Positions 26,140 to 37,801 of a stretch of DNA of 64,000 nucleotides are shown here, piece after piece (positions within the stretch are counted from its first letter, which is position 1; each line of letters opens with the position of its first letter). Source of the stretch: Miniimonas arenae (GTDB taxonomy: Bacteria; Actinomycetota; Actinomycetes; Actinomycetales; Beutenbergiaceae). The position numbers and the translations under genes were made by a program. The stretch is from positions 19,684-83,683 of the forward strand of contig NZ_VENP01000007.1 of the NCBI RefSeq assembly GCF_006351005.1, written 5' to 3'. Below the pieces are notes generated by a model. The model saw only the letters and a list, made by a program, of their open reading frames with translations, was not told the DNA's origin and made no database searches.

Positions 26140-27153
26140 TCAGGCCTTGCCGTCCGCGCGCGAGCGGCTCGACTCCCGCACCACGAGGTCCGCTCCGGTG
26201 CGGATCTGGCGAGGCTCGCCGTCGTACCCGTCGAGCCGTTCGACGAGCATCGCGACGGCGTGCTCGACCATCTCCGCCTTGCGCGGGTTGACCGTCGTGA
26301 GGGTCGGGGTCATGAACTCCCCCTCCGCCGTGTCGTCGAACCCGGTGACCGCGACGTCGTCCGGGATGCGCCGACCGTGGCTGCGCAGCGCGCGAGTCGC
26401 CCCGATCGCCAGGGCGTCGTTGATGCACAGCACCGCGTCGAAGGACCGCCCCGAGAGCAGGAGCGCCACCATGGCCTCGTACCCGGACATCCGGCGGTCC
26501 CAGTCCGAGCCGAAGGCGAACAGTGCGGGATCGGGCTCGAGTCCCGCCTCGGCGAGCCCGTCCACGTACCCCTGGTACCGGTCGCCGTGCGGAGTGCTGG
26601 AGCCCAGGTCGTTCCAGAGCAGCGCGATGCGGCTGCGCCCGGTGGACAGCAGGTGCCGAGTCGCGGCTCGCGCACCCTCGTGCTCACCCATCACCACGCA
26701 GTCCACGCTCTGCATCGGCGGACCCCCGAGCGTCACGAGGGGTCGGTGCTCGACCCCGTCCACCATCTCCTCGACGAAGGCGTGCGGACACAGGATCACG
26801 CCGTCGACGTCCGGGGTCGTGGTTCCGATCACCGCGTCGCGCTCGGCTGCGCCGTCGGGGGCGATCCGCAGGGTGGTGGCGTAGCCCCGATCTGCGAGCG
26901 CCAGGATGAGACCCTCGGCCACCTCGGCGAAGTACGGCTGGTAGAGCATCGGCACCACGACCGCCACCCGTCCCGTCCGTCCGGACGACAGGCCCCGGCC
27001 GGCGAGGTTCGGCTGGTAGCCGAGCTCCTCCACCAGCCGCAGCACCCGCTCGCGTGTCGCCGGCGAGACCCCCGGACGCCCGAGCAGGACGTTGGAGACC
27101 GTCTTGGTCGAGACGCCGGCGGCGGAGGCGACGTGCGCCATCGTCGTCGTCAT
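26140..27153 (-). CDS. LacI-family regulator, second of an overlapping pair
   Basis: 337 residues. Helix-turn-helix AHVASAAGVSTKTVSNVLLG is followed by hinge NLAGRGLSSGRTGRVAV and a sensor domain with GSDWDRRMSGYEAMVALLLS and GFDDTAEGEFMTPTLTTV. The ATG overlaps the stop of the preceding lacI as ATGA, so both proteins are made from one message. It probably acts on GH127/importer A and GH27. Confidence 0.92.
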   Translation of the reverse strand: MTTTMAHVASAAGVSTKTVSNVLLGRPGVSPATRERVLRLVEELGYQPNLAGRGLSSGRTGRVAVVVPMLYQPYFAEVAEGLILALADRGYATTLRIAPDGAAERDAVIGTTTPDVDGVILCPHAFVEEMVDGVEHRPLVTLGGPPMQSVDCVVMGEHEGARAATRHLLSTGRSRIALLWNDLGSSTPHGDRYQGYVDGLAEAGLEPDPALFAFGSDWDRRMSGYEAMVALLLSGRSFDAVLCINDALAIGATRALRSHGRRIPDDVAVTGFDDTAEGEFMTPTLTTVNPRKAEMVEHAVAMLVERLDGYDGEPRQIRTGADLVVRESSRSRADGKA

Positions 27154-28133
27154 GCGACCCCCTGGCCGAGGGTGGTCTCGCGGCGCACGAGGCTCACGGG
27201 CGCGAGCACGTGTCGACCCGCCTGGGGCGGCGTGGAGGACAGCCCGTCCAGCAGGAGGTCGAGCGCGTGCCGCGCGAGTGCGGCCGGACCCGGGTCGATC
27301 GTCGTGAGCGACGGCGTGGCGAACAGTCCCTCGTCGATCCCGTCGAACCCTGTGACCGCCACCGCGCGCGGCACCTCGATGCCCCGTTCGGCGAGGACGT
27401 GCAGGACGCCGGTGGCGATCTCGTCGCTGGCGCAGACGACGGCGTCGACGTCGGGCGACGACGCCAGGAGGGACTCGGCCGCCGCCGCTCCGTCGGCGCG
27501 CGTGGTGACCCCGGAGACCCGCGGCAGCGTGTCCGGGGAGTCGGGCGACAGCGCGGCCGCGATCACGGCCTCCCCGCTGGTGAACCTGTCCCAGCCGATG
27601 AGCGCGGGCCGCCGCCGCCCCATCACGACGAGGTGCCTGGCCAGCAACGACGCCGCCTCCACCAGGTCCACGCTGACCGCGTCGACCCCGTCGACCGGCT
27701 CGGCCTGGACGAGCACGACGGGCCTCGTGCGCAGCAGCTCGGGATCGAGCCCGTCAGGTAGCCGTCCCATGACCAGCGCCCCGTCGAAGGAGCGCCCGAC
27801 CGACGAGAGCACCGCCTCCACGCGTGCGGGATCGCGGTGGGTCGGCTCGACGGCGGCCTGCATGCCGCGTCGGTTCGACTCGACCACGAGGGCCTCGGCG
27901 AGCAGCGCGTGGTAGGGCCGTTGCAGGTGCGGCACCGCGACGGCGACGACGTTGGTGCGGCCGGTCCGCAGGGCGCGCGCACTGCCGTTGGGCACCCAGC
28001 CGAGCTCTGCGATCGCCGCGCGAACGCGTCGGATCACCTCGGGGCGGATGTGGGGCTCGAGGTTGACCACACGCGACACCGTCTTCAGGGAGACGCCCGC
28101 CAGCGCGGCGACGTCGCGCATCGTGGCGGCCAT
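27150..28133 (-). CDS. LacI-family regulator, first of an overlapping pair
   Basis: 327 residues. Helix-turn-helix MRDVAALAGVSLKTVSRVVN is followed by hinge NGSARALRTGRTNVVAV and a sensor domain ending GFDGIDEGLFATPSLTTIDP. It is transcribed divergently from the GH27 gene, with an 88-bp shared control region. Two lacI genes joined by a 4-base overlap are unusual and raise the possibility of a heterodimer or of two inducers read at one locus. Confidence 0.92.
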   Translation of the reverse strand: MAATMRDVAALAGVSLKTVSRVVNLEPHIRPEVIRRVRAAIAELGWVPNGSARALRTGRTNVVAVAVPHLQRPYHALLAEALVVESNRRGMQAAVEPTHRDPARVEAVLSSVGRSFDGALVMGRLPDGLDPELLRTRPVVLVQAEPVDGVDAVSVDLVEAASLLARHLVVMGRRRPALIGWDRFTSGEAVIAAALSPDSPDTLPRVSGVTTRADGAAAAESLLASSPDVDAVVCASDEIATGVLHVLAERGIEVPRAVAVTGFDGIDEGLFATPSLTTIDPGPAALARHALDLLLDGLSSTPPQAGRHVLAPVSLVRRETTLGQGVA

Positions 28134-28173
28134 GGGCCACAGGGTAGACGCAGGGGAGCGCCGCGCGGTGCGG

Positions 28174-28190
28174 TAGGTTCATCGTTGTCA
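28174..28190 (+). promoter_or_regulatory. GH27 promoter element and operator
   Basis: A candidate -10 TAGGTT (28174-28179) is followed by TCATCGTTGTCA (28179-28190), the same 12-mer found upstream of GH127. No good -35 was seen. Confidence 0.5.
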
Positions 28191-28221
28191 TTTCGGACTT
28201 CGCCCGTCGAGGGAGACGCAC

Positions 28222-29538
28222 ATGGCGACGACGCCCACCCCCACGCCCCCGATGGGCTGGAACAGCTGGGACTCCTACGGCACCACCGTCACCGAGGCCG
28301 AGGTGCTCGCCAACGCCCGCTTCATGGCCGAGCACCTCCTGCCCCACGGCTGGGACACGGTGGTCGTGGACATCGACTGGTCCGACCCCACCGCGCGCTC
28401 CCACGGGTACAACGCCGACGCGCCGCTCGCGATGGACGCCTGGGGTCGCCTTCAGCCCGACGTCGCTCGGTTCCCGAGCTCGGTCGACGGCGCCGGCTTC
28501 GGCCCGCTGGCCGACGCGGTGCACGCGCTCGGACTGCGCTTCGGCATCCACACGATGCGCGGCATCCCGCGCCGCGCGGTCGCGCAGGCCACGCCGATCC
28601 TCGGCACCGCTGGCACCGCAGCCGACGTCGCGGACGCCACCAACGTGTGCGAGTGGAACCCCGACATGCTCGGCCTGAACCACGACCACCCCGCCGCGCA
28701 GGCGTACTACGACTCCACGCTCGCGCTCTACGCCTCCTGGGGCGTGGACTTCATCAAGTGCGACGACATGCTCTGGCCCTACCAGGCGCGCGACATCGAG
28801 GCCTACGCGCTCGCGATCGAGCGCTCGGGCAGGACGATCGAGCTCAGCCTCTCCCCCGGGCGTGACCTCTCGCTCACCCGGCTGGACCACCTGCGCGAGC
28901 ACGCCACGATGTGGCGGATCTGCGACGACCTGTGGGACCGGTGGGAGGACGTCGAGGCCAACTTCGCCCGGTTCGCGCGCTGGGCGCCGCACGCCGGCTC
29001 CCACGGCTGGCCCGACGGCGACATGCTCCCCCTCGGCCGCATCGGCCTGCGGGCCGAGCGCGGCGAGCCGCGCGACAGCCTCCTCACGCCGGCCGAGCGC
29101 CGCACCCTCATGACGCTGTGGTGCGTAGCGCGCTCGCCCCTCATGGTGGGCGGAGACCTGCCCACGTCCTCCCCGGAGACGATCGCCCTGCTCACCAACC
29201 CCGGCGTGCTCGCCCTCCTGCGCACGACGGCGTCGCGCGAGGTCTTCCGCGAACCTCCCCTCGTGCTGTGGTCGGCACAGGGGCACGACGGCGCCGCGTA
29301 CGTCGCGGCCTTCAACACCGGCGAGGCGCCGCTCGCCGTCGCGCTCGACGCCGGCAACGTCGACCTGCCCGTGACCCTGGAAGGAGAGGTGCGCGAGCTC
29401 TGGAGCGACGCCGTCGTGCCCCGCACCGCGGTGACCGAGCAGAGCGACGCGGCGCGCGGGGTCGCCCCGGGCAGCGTGGCGCTGCAGGTCCACATCGCGC
29501 CGCACGACGTCGTGCTGCTGCGACACACCGCAGGGTGA
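28222..29538 (+). CDS. GH27 family alpha-galactosidase-like enzyme
   Basis: 438 residues with no signal peptide and GAGGGAGA before the ATG. The barrel starts with the GH27 hallmark PPMGWNSWDSYG and has VVVDIDWSDP; the nucleophile region reads DFIKCDDM and the acid/base region WRICDDLWDRW. Classical alpha-galactosidases have YLKYDNC instead, so this is a divergent GH27 branch; beta-L-arabinopyranosidase activity, known in GH27, is possible and would suit the locus. A C-terminal beta-sandwich follows. It is divergent from the lacI pair. Confidence 0.88.
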   Translation: MATTPTPTPPMGWNSWDSYGTTVTEAEVLANARFMAEHLLPHGWDTVVVDIDWSDPTARSHGYNADAPLAMDAWGRLQPDVARFPSSVDGAGFGPLADAVHALGLRFGIHTMRGIPRRAVAQATPILGTAGTAADVADATNVCEWNPDMLGLNHDHPAAQAYYDSTLALYASWGVDFIKCDDMLWPYQARDIEAYALAIERSGRTIELSLSPGRDLSLTRLDHLREHATMWRICDDLWDRWEDVEANFARFARWAPHAGSHGWPDGDMLPLGRIGLRAERGEPRDSLLTPAERRTLMTLWCVARSPLMVGGDLPTSSPETIALLTNPGVLALLRTTASREVFREPPLVLWSAQGHDGAAYVAAFNTGEAPLAVALDAGNVDLPVTLEGEVRELWSDAVVPRTAVTEQSDAARGVAPGSVALQVHIAPHDVVLLRHTAG

Positions 29539-29590
29539 CGCGCCCTGTCCCGACGCTCGACGAGCCGCGCGAGGAGGTGAGAGACTCGGC

Positions 29591-29618
29591 GGCGCGCGTC
29601 GCTCGAGCGCCGCGCGCC
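29591..29618 (+). terminator. Hairpin after GH27
   Basis: An 8-bp stem GGCGCGCG (29591-29598) with CGCGCGCC (29611-29618) encloses an inner GCTCGAGC palindrome. It is located 53 nt after the GH27 stop and 20 nt before the next start. Confidence 0.5.
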
Positions 29619-29637
29619 TGACGTCCGAACGGAACGC

Positions 29638-31224
29638 ATGCTCGCGCTGCAGCTCCTCGCCCACCTCCTGCCGGCCCTGACGGCCGGACTGCTGTGGGTG
29701 CTCGCGCGGCGCGGCTCCGACGCGGGTGCCACCCTTGGACCGACGGGGGTCACGCCGTCGTCGTCGGGGCCTGGGGCCGCGGGCCGGGTCGCGCATCTCG
29801 CGCCGCTCGCGCTGGTGCCGGTCGCGGTCCTCGACGTGCTCGGGGCGAGCGAACCGGCCGCGTGGGGCGTGGGCCGGCTCGACGTCGTGAGCCGTCCGCT
29901 GCTGCTCGTCACGGTGACGCTCTACGCCGGGGCGCTCGTGCTCTCCGCCCGGTCCGGGTCGGCCGCGGCGTCGCGGCTGACCAGCAGGCTGCTCGTGTGC
30001 TTCACCGGGAACGCCCTCGTCCTGTCCGCCGTCGACGTGGCGACGTTCGCCGTCGGCTGCGCGATCGTGACGTCGATGGTCTACGCGATGATCCTCGGAC
30101 AGGAGTCACCGCTCGCGCGCAGGGCCGCGCGGACCTACCTCGCGTTCGGCCTCGTCGGCGACGCGTTCGTGCTCGCGGCGCTCGTGCTCGTGGTCGCCGC
30201 GGGCGGGTGGCGGGTGGCCGACGCCCCGGCGGCCGTCGCGGCGTCGCCCCTCGCGCCGCTCATCGTGGCGCTGCTGCTGCTGGGGTTCGGCGAGTGGGCG
30301 TGCACGTTCCCGCTGCACGGCTGGCTGCCGCTCGTGGAGTCCGGCGTCTCGATCCCGGTCGGCGCGGTGCTGAGCGGCTGCGTCATCAAGATCGGCCTCG
30401 TCGGGTGGCTGCGGTTCCTGCCGCTCGGCGAGGCCGCGCTGCCGGTGTGGGGCGGTGGCCTCGTCGTGCTCGCGCTGCTGGGTGCCGGTGTCGCGCTGCT
30501 GCCCGGCGTGCGCAGCAACGACCCGGACGCGTCCCTCGCGTTCAGCTCGGTCTCCCAGATGGGCTTCCTCGGCGTCATCGTGGGCGTCGCGCTGAGTGCG
30601 CCGGAGCTCGCGACGGCGTGCGTGCTGTCCGCCGTCGTGTACGCGGTGCACCACGGCATGGCGAAGGGCGGGCTCATCCTCACGGTCGCCGTGTGGGCGC
30701 GCTACGGCGGCGGACCCCAGCGGCGCTGGGTCGTGGCGGGTGGCGTGGTGCTCGCGCTCGCCGTCGCCGGGGCGCCGCTCGGCAGCGGCGCCGTGGCGAA
30801 GTACGCCGCCAAGAGCGCCGTGGCTGCGGCGCCGTTCCTGCTCGACGTCACCGCGCTGCTCCCCTTCGTCGCGACCGCCACCACGCTGATCCTCGCGCGT
30901 GCGGCGTTCACGCTGCGCAGCCACATCGCGCCGGCCAGGCAACGCGCCGACGGGTGGTTCGTGGCGTGGGCGGCGCTCGTGCTCGGCGGCACCGCGGCCA
31001 CCTGGTACCTCGCCGGGCAGTGGGTCCCGATCGTCTCGGTCCCGAGGCTCGACGCCGTCACGGTGGCCGCTGCCTCCTGGCCCGTGCTGCTCGGGCTCGC
31101 GATCGCGGCGCTGGTCTGGTACGCGTCCCGGCGGGGCTGGCTGCCGAGCTGGGCGACCGACCGAGGCCTGCCCCGCGGGGCGCTCGAGGTGGTGCTCGAC
31201 GAGGGCGGCCGCCCGCGGCACTGA
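29638..31224 (+). CDS. Orphan NuoL/MrpD-like proton-translocating membrane protein
   Basis: 528 residues, almost entirely hydrophobic, with about 13-14 spans. Complex-I antiporter-type landmarks are FGEWACTFPLHGWLPLVESG (the FPxHxWLP motif), SSVSQMGFLGVIVGVAL and HHGMAKGGLILTVAVW, with a Lys in KYAAKSAVAA. These belong to the proton_antipo_M family (NuoL, NuoM, MrpA/D, DabB). None of the usual partners (other nuo or mrp genes, or DabA) are present. It lies 99 nt after GH27 on the same strand. What it couples to is unknown. Confidence 0.82.
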   Translation: MLALQLLAHLLPALTAGLLWVLARRGSDAGATLGPTGVTPSSSGPGAAGRVAHLAPLALVPVAVLDVLGASEPAAWGVGRLDVVSRPLLLVTVTLYAGALVLSARSGSAAASRLTSRLLVCFTGNALVLSAVDVATFAVGCAIVTSMVYAMILGQESPLARRAARTYLAFGLVGDAFVLAALVLVVAAGGWRVADAPAAVAASPLAPLIVALLLLGFGEWACTFPLHGWLPLVESGVSIPVGAVLSGCVIKIGLVGWLRFLPLGEAALPVWGGGLVVLALLGAGVALLPGVRSNDPDASLAFSSVSQMGFLGVIVGVALSAPELATACVLSAVVYAVHHGMAKGGLILTVAVWARYGGGPQRRWVVAGGVVLALAVAGAPLGSGAVAKYAAKSAVAAAPFLLDVTALLPFVATATTLILARAAFTLRSHIAPARQRADGWFVAWAALVLGGTAATWYLAGQWVPIVSVPRLDAVTVAAASWPVLLGLAIAALVWYASRRGWLPSWATDRGLPRGALEVVLDEGGRPRH

Positions 31225-31231
31225 CCGTGCC

Positions 31232-31259
31232 GCGCCGACCCCCGCCCCGCCGTCGGCGC
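31232..31259. terminator. Hairpin between convergent genes
   Basis: An 8-bp stem GCGCCGAC (31232-31239) with GTCGGCGC (31252-31259) fills the 36-bp gap between the membrane protein and the ROK regulator. Confidence 0.6.
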
Positions 31260-31260
31260 C

Positions 31261-32496
31261 TCAGAGCCCGACGGGCACCCGCGTGACGAGCCCGACGTCG
31301 GCCAGGAACCAGGTCAGCGCCGAGACCGCCATTCCGGTGGCCACGGAGTTGCCGCGCACGGTGGAGATGCGGAGCGTCATGTCGACGGCCGACTCCCCCG
31401 GCGCCTGCGCGACCAGGGTCGAGCGAGTCAGCGGCAGCAGGTGCTCGCCGAGCGCCCACGCCGTCCAGCCCGTCAGGGCGACGGCCTCGGGGTTGAGGAT
31501 CGCCACCAGGTCGGCGATCGCCGACCCGAGGTAGCGCGCGGTGCGCGCGATGGTCTCCAGAGCGGCCGGGTCGGGCTCCGGCGCGGCGAGCTCGCCCGCG
31601 AGCGCCTCGATGACGTCGCGCTGAGCGCCGACCCGCACGAGCGGGTTGTCGGGGTCGATCTCGCGCAGCGTCTCCAGGATGCCCGGCGCGCCGACGTAGG
31701 CCTCGACGCACCCGCGCCGCCCGCACCGGCAGGCGCGGCCGTCCAGCACGAGGAGGGAGTGACCCCACTCGCCGGCCGAGCTCGTCGCGCCGCGCAGGAT
31801 CTCCCCGCCGATCACGATCCCGGCGCCCACGCCGGTGCCGAGGTTGATCGTGATCATCGAGTCGCAGTCGCGCCCCTCCCCGAACCAGAGCTCGGCAGCC
31901 GCGACCGCCTTGAGCGGGTTGTCGACCACGACCGGCAGGGCGAGCCGCTCCCGGATCCGGTCCACGCCGGTCTCGTGCCACGTCAGCTCGGGCACCACGA
32001 CGGACGTGCTCCCGCCCCGCACCACGAGACCGGGCAGCGAGACGCCGACGGCGAGCACCGCCTCCCGCTCGGCGCCCGCGCTCGCGAGCGCGGTGTCCAC
32101 CGCGCGCTCGATGCCGTCCACGACGTACTCGACCGTGTGCTCGTGCTCGTCCCGGTGCACGACGGCGGACTCGACCTCGTCGAGGGAGGTGTTGAAGACC
32201 GTGGCACGCACGTACGTCTCCGCCACGTCGACGCCGACCACGAGACCTCGTGCGGCGTTGATGTGGAGCACGCGGGTCGGGCGCCCGATCCCGCCGGAGG
32301 TGGTCCGGCCCTCGGTGACGATGCCCGCGGTGATCAGCTCGCCCACCACGGTCGCCACCGTCGCCGGGCTCAGCCCGGTCTCGCGCACGAGCTCGTTGCG
32401 GGACGCCTCCCCCGCCACGAGCAGCGCCTTCATCACGTCGAGTCTCGACTCGCTCCTGATGTCGCGCGACGTCAGTCGCTGGACCGCCACGCTCAC
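31261..32496 (-). CDS. ROK-family transcriptional regulator (NagC/XylR type)
   Basis: 411 residues from a GTG at 32496; an in-frame GTG at 32490 is also possible. A MarR-like winged helix (ETGLSPATVATVVGELITAG) is followed by a ROK sugar-kinase fold with INLGTGVGAGIVIGG and the zinc-binding CRCGRRGCVEAY motif. Such proteins repress sugar operons and release DNA on binding a sugar or sugar phosphate. It lies downstream of the GH35 gene on the same strand, with a 121-nt gap holding the palindrome TGGTAACCA (32516-32524), perhaps for autoregulation. It probably controls the importer B operon. Confidence 0.9.
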   Translation of the reverse strand: MSVAVQRLTSRDIRSESRLDVMKALLVAGEASRNELVRETGLSPATVATVVGELITAGIVTEGRTTSGGIGRPTRVLHINAARGLVVGVDVAETYVRATVFNTSLDEVESAVVHRDEHEHTVEYVVDGIERAVDTALASAGAEREAVLAVGVSLPGLVVRGGSTSVVVPELTWHETGVDRIRERLALPVVVDNPLKAVAAAELWFGEGRDCDSMITINLGTGVGAGIVIGGEILRGATSSAGEWGHSLLVLDGRACRCGRRGCVEAYVGAPGILETLREIDPDNPLVRVGAQRDVIEALAGELAAPEPDPAALETIARTARYLGSAIADLVAILNPEAVALTGWTAWALGEHLLPLTRSTLVAQAPGESAVDMTLRISTVRGNSVATGMAVSALTWFLADVGLVTRVPVGL

Positions 32497-32617
32497 CCCC
32501 ACCTGGTTCCGGTCATGGTAACCACGAGCAGCTCTGCGCACCGCTGAGCCTCGGTGAGCACACGTCTCGCGCCGTCGGACAGGGCCGCCCGACACGTCGT
32601 CCGGCGGCGTGGCGCCG

Positions 32618-35247
<2,630 letters not shown>

Positions 35248-35251
<4 letters not shown>

Positions 35252-35898
35252 GCGACACCCTCCGGGGCGGTCGGGACGTACTTCGCGAAGATCGCGCTGA
35301 ACAGGAACGCGTTGACGACGGCGATCGCGGCGAACCCGAAGGCCAGCCACAGCAGTCCGTAGCCCACGAGGTGGGGGTAGAAGATCGTGATGACCACGGG
35401 CAGGCCCGTCGTCAGGAGCATCGCGAGCGACGCGAAGAGGTGGCGCAGCGACATCTTGCGGGCGTTGCCCAGCACCTCTCTGGTGGACCCCTCGAACTTC
35501 GCGAGGTACGGAAACACGAAGAGCGCGCCGATCACAGCCTGGAACGTGACGAGGAACAGCACGATGTAGAGCGCGAACCGGATGATCGAGGCGATGGCCA
35601 GGCCGTCGGCGATGAGGAACCACGCGACCAGCACGACGGCGAGCCCCACCACGATCCCGAACAGCGCCGTCGCCTGCCGCAGGTTCTGTCGGAAGGACCG
35701 GCGGTAGCAGTCCAGGACCGACTCGCACTCGCGGTCGACGATCTTCAGCGCGGTGTAGTTCAGCGCGGTCAGCGACGCGCCGATCGTCACGATCGGCAGC
35801 GAGGTGAGGACGAACACCAGGTTCAGCACCATCACGTCCGCGACCTTGCTGAGGAACCGCAGGAGCGCGGAGTCCGCCTCGAAGATGCTCGTGCTCAC
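35248..35898 (-). CDS. YesL-like DUF624 membrane protein
   Basis: 216 residues from a GTG at 35898. About five membrane spans follow the amphipathic start STSIFEADSALLRFLSKV, with FVLTSLPIVTIGASLTALNY and SFRQNLRQATALFGIVVG, both typical of YesL/DUF624. It is the second such protein in the window and again belongs to an LplABC-type importer operon, between the binding protein and GH35. Function is unknown; a role in assembling or regulating the importer is a guess from context. Confidence 0.85.
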
Positions 35899-35924
35899 GT
35901 CGTCCTCGTCTCGTCGTGGTGGGC

Positions 35925-35963
35925 GGGTGGAGCCGGACGTCCGATCGACGTCCGGCCCCACCC
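35925..35963 (-). terminator. Strong hairpin directly after importer B binding-protein gene
   Basis: An inner perfect 9-bp stem CCGGACGTC (35933-35941) with GACGTCCGG (35947-35955) continues across a 2x2 internal loop into GGGTGG/CCACCC (35925-35930 with 35958-35963). It starts 45 nt after the stop, before YesL. There is no T-tract. Confidence 0.7.
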
Positions 35964-36007
35964 GGATCGTGCTGGGTGTCGTGCGGGATCGTGCAGGGGG
36001 AAACGGA

Positions 36008-37591
36008 CTACTTCAGGCCCTGCTCCGAGGCCCAGGCGTCCATGTCCGCCTGGAGGGACTCCCGCACCTCGTCGTAGCCGGCGGCCGCCAGCTCGGCCCG
36101 CATGTCCTCGATGGCCGCAGCCGGGTCGTCGAACTTCCCGTACATGAGCTGGGGCAGGTAGGTCGAGAGCACGCCGCCGATCGTGGCCAGCGAGGAGTCG
36201 ATCGAGTCCTTGTTGAAGACGAGGGTCTCGTACGGGTAGTCCTCCGCGACGGCGTCGAGCGCCTCGTACGTCTCCCACTTGTTCGGGGCGTCGGTCACCT
36301 TGTCGTACTCGTACTCGTCCATCCGGCCGCCCCAGAAGTTCGAGCCGAGCGCGTCGGTGGAGGAGTCGTAGCCCTCGGGGTAGTCCAGCTTGCCGTCGTC
36401 GGTGAGGATGTAGTCGGTGCCCTCGATGCCGAAGTTCAGCAGGTCGTAGTCCGTCTGGTCGTTGCGGATCAGGTCGTAGACCTGCAGCGCCTTCTCGGGG
36501 TTCTTCGAGGCCGCGCTCACCGCCATCGCGCCGTGCGTCTTGAGGTCCTTGAAGATGTTCCCGTTCTCCTGACCGAAGTAGAACATCTTCGGGCCCGAGC
36601 CCTCCTGCTTGGTCGTCATGTTGTTGACGATCTGGGTGAGGAAGGTCTGGGTGTGGTGCTGGTCCGCGCCGGACAGGCCCGCGTAGAACTCCTCACGGGT
36701 GTCGCCCGTGTAGTTGATCGCGTCCTCCCGCCACACGCCCATGTCGTTCCACTCCTTGGCGAGCTCGGCGGCCTCGAGCAGCGCGTCACCCTCCATGAAG
36801 TTGGAGCTGATCGTGTACGGGTCCGACTTCGTGGTCTCGAAGATCGAGTAGTTGCCGGTCGCGACACCCTGGAGCGTGATCGCGTCCGTGTGCCCCTGCA
36901 GGTAGCCGGTGAGCGCGGCCATGTTCGCGCCCGCCACGTCCCAGGGGTAGGCCTCGGGCTGGTTGTCCTTGACCCACTGGAAGTACTGGGTGAAGTCCTC
37001 GAACTTCGTGATCTCGCCGTTCGCGAAGCCGGCCTCCTTGGCCCAGTCGCCGCGGTAGAAGAACCCGTGGTTGGTGTACTGCGTGTAGTTGTCCTCCGGG
37101 ATGAAGTAGATCTCGCCGTCGAGCTTGGTGAGGTCCCAGTCGCCGGAGGCCGAGACCTGCTCCCAGGTCTTCGGGGCGTTCTCCTTGAGCATGTCCTCCG
37201 ACAGGGGCAGGAACGCGCCCTTCTCGGCGTTCTCCCAGGCGAACAGCCAGTCGGTCGCGGTGGTGACGAGGTCGACCGAACCGTCGTTGGCGAGCAGCTG
37301 CACGTTGTACTGGGTCTGCCAGTCGGCCCACTCCACGTAGTACAGCGAGAGCTCGGCGCCCGCCTGCTCGCGCAGGTTCGCGTTGAGCTCGTCCAGCATC
37401 GCCTCGAGCCGGCCGTTGGTCGGCTTGTCACCGAGCACGAGCATCGTGATCGGGGTGATGTCGCCCGACGCGCCGCCGTCGGCGTTGCCGCCGTCGCTGT
37501 CGCCGCCGCTGCCGCAGGCGGCGAGAGCCACGCTGGACAGCGCGAGGGTGGCGGCGACCGCCCCCGCCTTGGTGATCGTTCTGCGCTTCAT
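36008..37591 (-). CDS. Importer B sugar-binding lipoprotein
   Basis: 527 residues. Signal and lipobox read ALSSVALAACGSGG; then comes an acidic/Gly linker and a solute-binding domain with MLVLGDKPTNGRLEAMLDEL, LYYVEWADWQTQYNVQL and a DUF3502-like C-terminal part (RAELAAAGYDEVRESLQ). This class serves complex-oligosaccharide CUT1 importers. Here it follows its two permeases and precedes YesL and GH35, suggesting a galactan or arabinogalactan oligosaccharide as ligand. The leader before its start contains the window's clearest GGT-type direct repeat. Confidence 0.92.
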   Translation of the reverse strand: MKRRTITKAGAVAATLALSSVALAACGSGGDSDGGNADGGASGDITPITMLVLGDKPTNGRLEAMLDELNANLREQAGAELSLYYVEWADWQTQYNVQLLANDGSVDLVTTATDWLFAWENAEKGAFLPLSEDMLKENAPKTWEQVSASGDWDLTKLDGEIYFIPEDNYTQYTNHGFFYRGDWAKEAGFANGEITKFEDFTQYFQWVKDNQPEAYPWDVAGANMAALTGYLQGHTDAITLQGVATGNYSIFETTKSDPYTISSNFMEGDALLEAAELAKEWNDMGVWREDAINYTGDTREEFYAGLSGADQHHTQTFLTQIVNNMTTKQEGSGPKMFYFGQENGNIFKDLKTHGAMAVSAASKNPEKALQVYDLIRNDQTDYDLLNFGIEGTDYILTDDGKLDYPEGYDSSTDALGSNFWGGRMDEYEYDKVTDAPNKWETYEALDAVAEDYPYETLVFNKDSIDSSLATIGGVLSTYLPQLMYGKFDDPAAAIEDMRAELAAAGYDEVRESLQADMDAWASEQGLK

Positions 37592-37628
37592 CGGAGAATC
37601 CTCTGCTCCCTTGTAGGTGATTCCGGGT

Positions 37629-37709
37629 GGTGCTGGTCGTGGTGGTGGATCCGGTGGTGCTGGTTCTGGTTCTGGTGCTGGTCGTGGTGGTGGATCCGGT
37701 GGTGCTGGT
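37629..37709. repeat. 36-bp perfect direct repeat, 45-nt period, in the binding-protein leader
   Basis: The same 36 bases occur at 37629-37664 and 37674-37709, both beginning GGTGCTGGTCGTGGTGG and containing GGATCC. The surrounding 110 nt are mostly G and T, so the transcript is C/A-rich and unstructured. A 7-bp stem (37747-37753 with 37777-37783) lies between the repeat and the upstream permease stop. Confidence 0.85.
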
Positions 37710-37801
37710 GGTGCTGTCTGGTGAGTCCTGCGGGTGCCGCGCGACGCTGCGGGTCGGGACGGCGCGAACCAGCCGCCCCGCAGAGCCGGCGGGTCCGGGG
37801 G

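Noticed and set aside
37622..37730. GGT-rich repeats as a CRISPR array
   Set aside because: Only two repeat units with a 9-nt spacer of the same composition, and no cas genes.
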